Origin: Chthoniobacteraceae bacterium
GTDB lineage: Bacteria; Verrucomicrobiota; Verrucomicrobiia; Chthoniobacterales; Chthoniobacteraceae
Length of the DNA stretch: 64,000 nucleotides
Reading direction: 5' to 3'
Assembly (NCBI GenBank): GCA_947471505.1
Contig: CANIWM010000002.1
Coordinates: 62,001 to 126,000 of the forward strand
Shown here: piece by piece, positions 19,801-27,500 of the stretch
Layout: every line of letters begins with the position of its first letter
Position numbering within the stretch: position 1 is the stretch's first letter
The notes under the pieces: model-generated
The model's input: only the letters and a program-made list of their open reading frames with translations
The model's database searches: none
Told to the model about the DNA's origin: nothing
Made by a program: the position numbers and the translations under genes

Positions 19801-21288
19801 GCAATCAGTGTGGACACGCCCGACCCGGCTGTGAACGTCATGGCAAACGGCTGGCTTCTTTATCAGACGATGAGCTGCCGGCTTTGGGGGCGGACGGGAT
19901 TCTATCAATCGGGCGGCGCGTTTGGATTCCGCGATCAACTTCAGGATGTGATGGCGCTCGTGCATGCGGAGCCCGCATTAACGCGTGAGCATTTGCTCCG
20001 TGCCGCGGCCCGGCAGTTCCGCGAGGGCGATGTGCAGCATTGGTGGCACCCGCCGGCGGGCCGTGGTGTGAGGACGCATTTTTCCGATGATTATTTATGG
20101 CTTCCGTTTGTGACATGCCGCTACGTCTCGTGTGTCGCGGACACCGGCGTGCTGGATGAACGGATTTCGTTCCTCGATTCCCGCCCTGTGAGACCGGAAG
20201 AGGAGGCATTCTACGACCTGCCGGGTCGCTCGGAAGAGTCGGCGACGCTCTACGAGCATTGCGTGCGTTCAATCGAGAATGGATTGAAATTTGGAGAGCA
20301 CGGCCTGCCATTAATGGGCTGTGGAGATTGGAACGACGGCATGAACATGGTCGGTAAAGATGGCCGCGGAGAAAGCGTCTGGCTTGCGTTTTTCCTATAC
20401 GATGTTCTCACCAAGTTCTCCGCAATCGCGCGCACGCGGCAGGACACCGTTTTCGCCGACCGCTGCTTGGCCGAAGCGCGGCAATTGAAGGAAAACATCG
20501 AACTCCACGCTTGGGACGGCGAGTGGTATCGCCGCGCGTATTTTGATAATGGCGATCCGCTCGGTTCCCGGACGAACGCTGAGTGTCAGATCGATTCCCT
20601 GCCGCAAAGCTGGTCGGTGCTCAGCGGTGCCGGCGATCCTGCCCGCTCGCGACTGGCGATGCAATCGGTCGAGCTTCGCCTCGTCCGGCGATACGCAGGA
20701 CTGATTCAGCTTTTTGATCCGCCGTTCGATAAATCGGCGCTCAATCCCGGCTACATCAAGGGCTACATCCCTGGCGTGCGAGAGAATGGTGGCCAATATA
20801 CGCACGGTGCAATTTGGACCGCGATGGCCGCTGCGGTCATGGGCGAGCCTGATCGCGCTTGGGAGTTGTTCACGCTGCTCAATCCGATCCATCACAGCTC
20901 CACCCCTGCGCAGGTCGCGACTTACAAAGTGGAACCCTACGTCATCGCGGCGGATGTCTATGGCGTCGTGCCGCACCTCGGTCGCGGCGGATGGACTTGG
21001 TACACCGGATCGGCAAGCTGGATGTACCGGCTCTTGATCGAGACTCTTCTGGGTGTGAATCGCGAAGGCGCAATGCTGCGGCTCGAACCGCGAATGCCGA
21101 TTACCTGGAATACGTACAAAGTCCACTACCGGTATCTGCACACGGTCTATCACATCACATTTACGAGGCTTCCCGCAGATTCTCCATGCACGGCAATCCT
21201 CGTCGTCGATGGAGCGGCACAGCGGGAAACATCGCTGCAACTCAATGACGACGGTGCCGAGCACTCGGTCGAGTATAAGTTCCGGTAG
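13807..21288 (+). CDS. ndvB: Cyclic beta-1,2-glucan synthase, main part (GT84 + GH94)
   Basis: Membrane enzyme making cyclic beta-1,2-glucan from UDP-glucose: initiation and elongation by the GT84 domain, chain-length control by the GH94 phosphorylase-like domain. Numbered from GTG 13807, two membrane helices lie at about 40-90. The sugar-nucleotide DTD is at 254-256, RRHRWIRGDWQ near 397-407 is the family hallmark, and more helices follow at 440-620. The C-terminal GH94 region holds GCGDWNDGMN (2171-2180), which contains the catalytic Asp. The GTG start is simply the first possible codon after the amber and has only a weak ribosome site. Translation might instead begin at ATG 13881 or by readthrough. 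Confidence 0.9.
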   Translation: MGFYLVDKGRPELERAVNVKWPWPTMIERGIRRFPLTFYIGGITLVSLLAACVYFRSARPLLMQGWALAGFTLVFFLCASQFAVSILNWLSGLLVSPRVLPRLDFSAEVAPDCRTMVVVPTMLTSDDGVDHLIDVVEIHYLANRDPRVHFALLTDFRDAASENQPEDGRLQERARKGIAALNEKYPSAEHSIFFLFHRPRRWNESEGVWMGYERKRGKLTEFNALLRGGSRESFSVIEGDTAILPRIKYVITLDTDTHLPRDAARKLVGTMAHPLNRPQFHGEHATVSDGYGILQPRVSVSLPSSRRSWFVRIFAGESGIDPYTRAVSDVYQDIFQEGSFIGKGIYDVDAFERALDGRCPDNSILSHDLFESVHARSALVSDVELFEDHPSRFNVEMARRHRWIRGDWQIAQWLFPSVPGREACRMANPLSGISLWKIFDNLRRSLVPPALIVFVIGHWLLLPTLGNAAMMLVVAIIILPGLAASILRLASKPDDLPWALFLRSWAGSVGRQLAQGALSLVFLPYDAFVSADAIGKTVIRLIVTKKRLLEWQTSSDSEKNARSDVPGFYAAMWIAPVVALGTGIALAVLHSHQLWAALPLLAAWLVSPWIAWCISVPIQSPESELTPEQISFLRVTARKTWRFFERFVSAEEHWLPPDNFQESPRPVIASRTSPTNMGMALLANLAARDFGYIPLSALLDRTRKTLATMHDLERHRDHFYNWYDTRTLEPLRPLYVSSVDSGNLAGHLLTLASGLRGLGDEPLFSPHMLNGLGDTVAVLQQYAGKNASLSHIAAELRNPPVTLRDAYSLLERTASTADEVAVSLQNESEAIVGWAEALKQNCDAHLEELRTFAPWLEIPPEEAGAEIEGLLGTLTRPVSLRELAAIEINEVNDGITRWRRNARELAGERLQTIVGLARQAEMLAAMDFGFLYDPARDLFTIGFNVTERRCDASFYDLLASEARLGSYVAIALGQIPQDHWFSMGRLLVASQSEPILISWSGSMFEYLMPLLVMPSYENTLLDRTCKAVVEQQIGYGKSRGVPWGISESGYNRTDAQLNYQYRAFGVPGLGLKRGLAEDLVIAPYATAMALMVAPKEACENLQLLESQSRSGPYGFYEAVDYTPSRLPPGEASATILSYMSHHQGMSLLALVHLLRDAPMQRRFLACPAFKATDLLLQERVPRTAASVFSADLEMETSRTVVSDEDSGNRVYTDPTLPAPEVHLLSNGRYHVAISSAGGGYSRWGDIGLTRWREDGTRDCWGMFAYIRDVATGEFWSNAHQPTLRPLKGYEAIFSQARAEFRHRHVGLQVHTEVSVSPEDDVELRRITITNRRDTVRVIELTTYAEVVLATPASDAAHPAFSNLFVQTEFAHESSALLCTRRARSEQERPPWLLHMMVGQSEGPGSLSCETDRVRFVGRGRTLAHPAAMDGIAPLSNTVGSVLDPVVSLRRMFTLGPNETVIIDLVLGASESREGAMTLVERYQASRMVDRAFDLAWTHGRVTLHQLDATEGEARLYGRLAGALIYADPARRAAATLLRSNRRGQSGLWSYGISGDVPIVVLRIRRVENINIVRQLIRAHAYWRLKGLLVELVILNEDDSIYSQPLHDQITGVIVSGIEAQLLEKPNGIFVRHFDQIPNDDIILLQSVARIVLDDEKGTLMEQWEHRSVLESMVPMLRPTRSVSATTSVPLPHRDLLFSNGLGGFTRDGHEYVITLQAGQMTPAPWVNVIANPYFGTVVSECGSAYTWFENAHEFRITPWSNDPVQDTTGEALYIRDEQTGQVWSPTPLPARGATPYVIRHGFGYTVFEHIENGIESELWVFVAMDASVKFNVLKLRNVSGRPRRVSATCYCEWVLGELRHQSLLHVQTTVDIKTSALLARNAYNTEFPGRIVFLDVTDPARTVTGDRKEFIGRNGSLAEPSALKHARLSGKVGAGLDPCGAMQLAFDLPDGQERETTFRLGVGRNHAEVQNLILRFRRAESSRIALEGVWSYWNKTLGAISVDTPDPAVNVMANGWLLYQTMSCRLWGRTGFYQSGGAFGFRDQLQDVMALVHAEPALTREHLLRAAARQFREGDVQHWWHPPAGRGVRTHFSDDYLWLPFVTCRYVSCVADTGVLDERISFLDSRPVRPEEEAFYDLPGRSEESATLYEHCVRSIENGLKFGEHGLPLMGCGDWNDGMNMVGKDGRGESVWLAFFLYDVLTKFSAIARTRQDTVFADRCLAEARQLKENIELHAWDGEWYRRAYFDNGDPLGSRTNAECQIDSLPQSWSVLSGAGDPARSRLAMQSVELRLVRRYAGLIQLFDPPFDKSALNPGYIKGYIPGVRENGGQYTHGAIWTAMAAAVMGEPDRAWELFTLLNPIHHSSTPAQVATYKVEPYVIAADVYGVVPHLGRGGWTWYTGSASWMYRLLIETLLGVNREGAMLRLEPRMPITWNTYKVHYRYLHTVYHITFTRLPADSPCTAILVVDGAAQRETSLQLNDDGAEHSVEYKFR

Positions 21289-21359
21289 CGCACCAACGCA
21301 GTCGCACTGGGGTGAACACCCTATTTCCCTTGGGGGACGACACGGACGATAGTGCGGTG

Positions 21360-22673
21360 ATGCATGACTCACAGAACATCGAGAGCGTTCAAATAGACAC
21401 GGCGGTCGGGAGAGGAAAGGTCGCAAGACTGCTGGTCCTTGCCGTGTCGACTGGAGTTCTCGCAGGATGCTCAAGCGGAAAGGCGGACAGGAAAACAGAC
21501 CATGCATACATCACGTATTGGCCGCCCAAAGCGGGCGACGGGCGGCTGCGCCTCGCGGTGAAAGACCTCATCGACATGAAGGGTTTGGTGACCACCGCAG
21601 GCACTGAGCATTTTACAAAAAACGGCGTGCCGGCGGCCCGCGATGCAGAGTGCCTTGCGATTGCACGGGAGCGAAATGTGCAGATCGTGGGGAAGACGAA
21701 TCTCACGGAACTCGCCTTGGGCGTGACCGGGAGAAATGCGTACTTTGGGATGCCGAAAAACCCGGTCAGCAAGAAACGCGATCTCATTTCCGGAAGCTCG
21801 TCGAGCGGCTCGGCGGTCGCGGTCGCAAATGGGACGGCCGACGTCGCGCTTGGTACCGACACTGCCGGCTCCATCCGCGTTCCGGCAGCCTGTTGCGGCA
21901 TCGCCGGCTTGAAGACGACTTTCGGACTCGTGTCCACAAAAGGTGTGTATCCAATTTCGGCGAAGCACCTCGACACGGTCGGCCCGATGGCAAAAGACGT
22001 CGCAGGTTTGGTGCAGGGCATGGACCTTTTGCAGCGTGGATTTGCTGCGAAGTACCAAGCGGCGAAATCATCAGCTCCATCGGCCCAGAGGATCACGATC
22101 GGACGACTCTACGTGGACGGAACTTCGCGTGCGGTGGATGAAGCTGTGGACGCAGAACTGAAAGCGAAGGGATTTCGAGTTGTCGCACTTACGCCGAGCT
22201 TCAAGGCGCATTGGCAACAGGCGGAAAAAGACGGACGGACCGTCGCAGTCGCGGACGGGTGGATGACCGACCGCGAGCTGAATACCGAGCCCGGAATCAC
22301 AGCCGGAACCAAGGCTGTTTTCGCACTCGGCGCATATGAGTACAACGTGAATTACCGCAATGCGCTAAAGCGGCGCCCAGCGTGGCAGCGCGAGCTCAAG
22401 CGAACTTTCCGGAAGGTCGATTTCATCGCGCTTCCGACGCTGAAAGGGCTCCCGCCGACGGTTCCTTTGTTTGGCGGCACTCCGGCGCTCGAAGCACTCA
22501 CGCTTTCTTTGCAAAACACCGTTGCGGTGAACTACGCGGGCAACCCCGCCGTGGCGATTCCACTGCCGCTCCGAGACAAGGACGGCTCGGTCACCAGCCT
22601 GCAAATCATCGGTCCCCGGCTGAGCGAGGCGCAACTTTTAAACGCCGCCCGTCTCGCTGAATCCAAACGCTAA
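21360..22673 (+). CDS. Amidase-signature lipoprotein
   Basis: Amidase-signature family hydrolase of about 437 residues. The Ser-cisSer-Lys triad is visible: K68 in RLAVKDLID, the cis-Ser in GSSSSGS (about 145-151), and the nucleophile S171 in GTDTAGSIRVP. An N-terminal hydrophobic segment ends in the lipobox LAGC (C37), so it is probably lipidated and extracytoplasmic, which is unusual for the family. Total length is near the usual 450-480. Start ATG 21360 is preferred; GTG 21312 is also in frame. The substrate cannot be deduced. It is followed six bases later by a TPR gene, likely one transcript. Confidence 0.88.
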   Translation: MHDSQNIESVQIDTAVGRGKVARLLVLAVSTGVLAGCSSGKADRKTDHAYITYWPPKAGDGRLRLAVKDLIDMKGLVTTAGTEHFTKNGVPAARDAECLAIARERNVQIVGKTNLTELALGVTGRNAYFGMPKNPVSKKRDLISGSSSSGSAVAVANGTADVALGTDTAGSIRVPAACCGIAGLKTTFGLVSTKGVYPISAKHLDTVGPMAKDVAGLVQGMDLLQRGFAAKYQAAKSSAPSAQRITIGRLYVDGTSRAVDEAVDAELKAKGFRVVALTPSFKAHWQQAEKDGRTVAVADGWMTDRELNTEPGITAGTKAVFALGAYEYNVNYRNALKRRPAWQRELKRTFRKVDFIALPTLKGLPPTVPLFGGTPALEALTLSLQNTVAVNYAGNPAVAIPLPLRDKDGSVTSLQIIGPRLSEAQLLNAARLAESKR

Positions 22674-22679
22674 GTTCCA

Positions 22680-23438
22680 ATGAACATCATTACCTTCGCT
22701 GCTGCGGCAGCTCTATTCCTTTCGCAACTGGCAGCGCTCGCCGGGCCCGTCGAAGATCTCGTCGCAAAGGGCGATGTGTTCGATCGAAAGTTTAACGCCA
22801 CCGAAGCGCTCAAGTATTACATCCCCGCGGAAAAGCTATCGCCAAGCGACGCCCGCATTCTCGTCATGATTGCCCGGCAGTACCGGCACCTCATGACCGA
22901 TGCACCAGCCAACGAAGAGAAGCTCCGCCTCGGAGCTATCGCGCTCACCTATTCAGCGCGCGCGGCCGCGCTCGCTCCGACGGATTCCGAGGCGCAACTC
23001 GCCATCGCAATCACGCACGGCAAGATGCTCGCCTATTTGGGCAACAAGGAAAAAGCCGCCGCCTCTCCGATCATCAAGGCGTCCGCCGATAAAGCGCTGG
23101 CGCTGGATCCCAAGAACGATACCGCGTGGTATATCCTGGGCCGTTGGCATCGTGCGCTCGCCGACATCGGCTCCGTGAAGCGTGCGATGTCGAGTCTGCT
23201 GTACGGCAAGCTGCCGACCACGACAAACGCCGCCGCCGTCGCGTGCTTCGAACAGGCGATAAAGATCAATCCGAACCGGCTGATGTTTTACGTCGAACTC
23301 GGCCGCACCTACGGTCAGATGGGGCAAAAAGAGGAAGCCCGTCGCTTCATCGAAAAAGCCCTCGCGATGCCCGATATGGAGAAAGATGATCCAGAGGCCA
23401 AGCAGCGCGGGCGAGAGGCGCTGGAGTCTTACAAGTAG
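22680..23438 (+). CDS. Exported TPR protein
   Basis: A 252-residue protein with a signal peptide (about 1-21, ends ALAGP) and tetratricopeptide repeats throughout, e.g. AALAPTDSEAQLAIA, ALALDPKNDTAWYILGRWH and AIKINPNRLMFYVELGRTY. It resembles mitochondrial regulator-of-microtubule-dynamics (RMD)-like TPR proteins found in many bacteria. It is probably a periplasmic scaffold, with no catalytic motif. Start at 22680 is six bases after the amidase stop. Confidence 0.85.
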   Translation: MNIITFAAAAALFLSQLAALAGPVEDLVAKGDVFDRKFNATEALKYYIPAEKLSPSDARILVMIARQYRHLMTDAPANEEKLRLGAIALTYSARAAALAPTDSEAQLAIAITHGKMLAYLGNKEKAAASPIIKASADKALALDPKNDTAWYILGRWHRALADIGSVKRAMSSLLYGKLPTTTNAAAVACFEQAIKINPNRLMFYVELGRTYGQMGQKEEARRFIEKALAMPDMEKDDPEAKQRGREALESYK

Positions 23439-23542
23439 CCGCTCCTATTCCGCAAAGAACGCAGATGCGGCGTCCCTTGTCTTGGGCGTGAAAACGGGTG
23501 TCGGCGATAAAAGATAAACGATCCCCCGCTCCGGCATAAGCG

Positions 23543-24346
23543 TCAGTGCGCATGCAGCGCTGAATTGTTTTTCACAAACGCCACCAGCTCTGCGCACTGA
23601 AAGAATCCCGTCCACATATTGTGCCCCTGCCTCGCTGGGACGATCAGTTGCATCCTTCCATGGAGCGCCTTGTATCGCTCGTTCACGAGCCCGGAATTTG
23701 CCTCCAGCGGCACCGTCTTGTCCACGTCCCCATGGATGGCGAAAAGCGGCACACCAGCTTTCGCCAATGACTCGAGGCGTTCCACCGGATTAAACTCCGC
23801 AAGCCGTGTCCTCAGCTCGTCGGCAGTAATCTCGAAGGCCCCAGCGGCCTTTTCGATACCGGGATAACTCGCAATATCGCAGACCGGATAAATTCCCGCG
23901 AATCCGCCGACTTTATCGGGATTCGACGCCGCCCACGAAAGAGTCATCAGCCCGCCGCGGCTGCGTCCGAGCAACACCGGCTTGCGCGAATACCCACGCG
24001 CCTCGGTAAGTTTCGCATAGAGCGCGGTGAAGAGCTTCTGTCCTGCCGGACTGCCGTAAGACTCCCCCACATCGATTCCCGCAACCGCGATCCCTGCATC
24101 ACGAAACTGCTCAAACATCCACTGCTCTTCCTTCCCTGGAAGATTCGGCAGAGTCGGCGCATACCACACCCACGGCTTCTCTTTTGCATCCGCATCCACT
24201 TTTCCAGCGATGAGAAAAGCGGTGTGTCCCTCGACCGAAAATACCTCACCCGGCAACGGCAAGCTTTTCGTGGGCGAAATCGGGTCTGAAGCGTACAGGG
24301 CAGTCGGCAGGGCGAGTAAGAACCTGGCAATAATAATTCGAATCAT
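23543..24346 (-). CDS. Exported alpha/beta hydrolase (prolyl-oligopeptidase-like fold)
   Basis: A 267-residue protein with a signal peptide (about 1-19, ends LYAS) and an alpha/beta hydrolase core. The nucleophile elbow is GRSRGG (about 126-131), the acid lies in AIHGDVDKTVPLE (about 206-218), and the catalytic His is probably in GHNMWTG near the C-terminus. The start at 24346 gives the signal peptide; the longer frame to 24409 is not needed. The substrate is unknown: esterase or peptidase. It is convergent with the TPR gene and downstream of the giant Calx-beta gene. Confidence 0.87.
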   Translation of the reverse strand: MIRIIIARFLLALPTALYASDPISPTKSLPLPGEVFSVEGHTAFLIAGKVDADAKEKPWVWYAPTLPNLPGKEEQWMFEQFRDAGIAVAGIDVGESYGSPAGQKLFTALYAKLTEARGYSRKPVLLGRSRGGLMTLSWAASNPDKVGGFAGIYPVCDIASYPGIEKAAGAFEITADELRTRLAEFNPVERLESLAKAGVPLFAIHGDVDKTVPLEANSGLVNERYKALHGRMQLIVPARQGHNMWTGFFQCAELVAFVKNNSALHAH

Positions 24347-24567
24347 GTTCCGATAAGCACCACAGCGTATGAGTGCGCTGCCCGGTTTGGTAAAGTGAAG
24401 AACCGCCACGACATCTTTAAAGACGAAGAGCTACTCGACCCGCTATCGCGTGAGGCAGTTCGAGGCGGAACGCCGACTAGCGGCGCGTGCGATGAATGAT
24501 CGCCGGTTCTTGATACGTCGCGTCTAGGCCATCCTCCACACAGGTTTCGTCTAATCACTCCTGCTCG

Positions 24568-27500
24568 CTACTGCACCACGTTCGCCCGGTAGAAGCGCTT
24601 TTGCGTGGTGCCGATGGGTGTGGTTTCGCGGACGGTGATTCCGGTGGTGGTTTCGCTTTCGATGATGAAGCCGGTATTTCCCCATGAGCCTGCGCCGAGT
24701 GTGATGCTCGATTGAACGGTGGTCGTGACGTCGGTCGCGGCTGGGTTTTTTGCGAATGTGATGCGGATGTAATCGCTGCCGCTGATGTTCACGTTGCTCA
24801 TGACTCCGGGGTTTGCGCTGCTGGCGTTCGGGTTTGTGCCGAGGGCGTATTCGATGAGGTTTACGAGGCCGTCGAAGTCGGGGTCGAGCAGCGGAGCGGC
24901 GTTTGGATTTGATGCGCCGCCGGAGAAGTTCACGCTCTGCCAGTTCGCAAATGCGGACGTGTAGGTGAAGCTGAGATCGTCGAACGTCGTGGCGATTCCG
25001 TCGGTGGCGGTGAGGCGCAGGGTGTAGTTGCCCACGGCGCTGAATGTCGCGCTGGTCGATGGCGATGCGGCGTTTGCGAAGCTGATCGCGCCTGCGCTGA
25101 TGGGGGCGCTCCATGTCATTGTGACGGGATCGGGCAGGCCGTCGTCGGTGACGTTTGCGGCAAGCGAGAGCGGCGATGTGATCGTGCCGGGCAGGAAGCC
25201 GGTGTCCACGATCGGCGCGGTGTTGAGCGGGACGATGCTAAGGCTCGTGAACTGCGCGACGTTGAGGCCGACGCCGGCGCCGTTGCAGACCGCTAGGCCG
25301 GCCATGACGGTAGGTGTCATGAAGACGGATTGCGGCTGTCCGAGCTGCGCCCATGTGCCGGGGACGCCCGCATTGTTCGGGGCGTGAAATGCGGTGACTT
25401 GATTGCCGCGACGGACGAGTCGCAGCCAGCGCGTTTTTTGCGTGATGCCGTTGAGCCCGCCGGTGCCGCCTTTTGCATTGGTCCGCCACACGAAAGACGA
25501 GTATGCGCCAAATGGATTGCGTCCGACGAACGCCATCGCGCCGTCGTCCATGCTATCGCGAATCATCACGCCCGAGTATGCGCTGTCGGCGCCGGAGGTT
25601 GCGTCGAGTTGCAGCACGGTGATGATGAAATCACCGCTGACTTGTTCCCCGCGGAAAATGGCCGCGGATTCCAGTCCGCCGGGTTGTCCGCTGAGCGTGT
25701 GTTTGTTTGTCGCGGAGTCGTAGGCGTAAGTGCCGGTCTGCGTTCCGTAGCCGAAATCCTCTAGCAGCACTGCGGTTCCGGCTGCTGCGGGTGTGAGTGT
25801 GAGGTTGTCGAAAACAGCGGTGGAAGGAATGGTGTCGCTGCCGCTGTTGCACGAGAGGCTGTAGTCGGCCCCGTTGTCCATATCGACGACGGTCGGCGCG
25901 CCAATCGCCACCCACGCGCCCGGTGAACCGGCGGCGTCCGGCGCGTAGGATGCAGTGATCGTGTCGGTCGCGGCATCGCGGTCGAGTTTCAGCCAAAGCG
26001 GAAGCGCGAGTCCTGCGACGCTCACGGAAGTGTCGTTCGAATTGGCCGTGATGCGTGTGCGGAAGCGGAGCGTCTGCCCGCTCGCGCTGTAGTGGAGACC
26101 GGCGCGGCGCGCGTAGCGATGCATGGTGTCGCGAATGGTGATGCCGGCTTCGGCGGCAGTCTGGCCGTTTGTATTTATTGAGGTGAGCCGTGCAACAATG
26201 GTTCCATTTCCGGAAACTTCCCGAGTGACGGTGTGGGCGCGGTCCGAGTTCGATGCGTATCCGGTTCCCGCGCCAGTGAGCACCCACGTGCCGTCGGTCG
26301 AGCCCGAGAATCCGCGGTAGGTCGCAGGGCCGATGTCGGCGCTAATCCAGTCGGACGGCGTAAGCGCGGCGGTTCCGCCGACGTTCACGGTGATTTGATC
26401 GCTCGCAGTAAACTGGCCGTCGTTCGCGGTGACGCGCAGGAGATACGTTCCCGGTGCAGAGAATGTCGCGTTTGAAACGCCGTCCGTGCTCGTCGCGGGA
26501 GTGAATGTCACAGCACCTGGACCGGTGACTTTACTCCATGTCGCAGTGGCGACTTGAGGGAGATTGTCGTCGGTCATCGTGGCCACGAGTCGCAGACCGT
26601 TTGCGGGTGAAACGACCACGCCTTGAGCGCCGGGCGAGCTGACGAAAATCGTCGGCGGCACATCGTTGTCCTGCAACGTGATGGTCGCGTATCCATCGCC
26701 CCCGATGTCGTAGGAGCCGGAGTTGATCTGCACAATCATGACTTCGGTTCCTTCCACCGCGGTGTCATTCACCGGCGCAACGGGAATCGTTCGCGAAGCC
26801 TGTCCGGCGGAAAGGACGAAGCTCGTGATAGAAGTCGGCGTCGTAGTGTAGTCCGTTCCACTGGTCGCCGTTCCGGTGACAGTCAGCGAAACCGTGAGCG
26901 ACCCAGCCGTGCTGCCGGTGCGCGAGACGGTGAGCAGACCGGAAGCGCCGCCTTCGACCGCAGTCGGAGTGGTCGCGACAATGAAGACGGTGTTTCGGTC
27001 GTCGTCCAAAATCGAGAGTGTCACCGAAGCCTGTGAACCTGCGATGTAGCCGGTTCCAGCGGTCACCGTGAAGATGGCTGTCTCGGTGCCTTCGGACGCC
27101 GTGTCCTGAACGGGGGTCAGCACGACATCCGCGCTGGCCGAGCCCGCCGGAATGATCACGCTGCCCGTCGTGCCGGTGTAATCGGTGGTGACGGTCGCAG
27201 TGCCGGTGCGTGTATAAGTCACGGTGAGCGGGCTGGTCGTCGGGCCGGTCCGGGTAAATGTCGCGGTCGCCGTCGCTCCACCTTCCGCCGCGTTCGGCGA
27301 AGCAGACGCCACGGTGACGACCGCGCTGTCGTCATCCGTGATTGTGAGCACATGCGAAGACAACGAACCGAGCGCACAATTCACCGGCGCGCTGAGGGCG
27401 ATGTTCAACGTCTCCGCAAGTTCGATTGCCCCGTCATCCGTAATAGCGACCGGAACATAAGCAACTGTCTGCCCCGCGGCAAATGTGAGCGTTCCTGTAG

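Noticed and set aside
24395-24499. Short plus-strand reading frame beginning VKNRHDIFKDEELLDPL in the 24.4-kb gap
   Set aside because: Only about 34 codons; looks faintly protein-like but there is no start context, homologue I recognise, or neighbour support.
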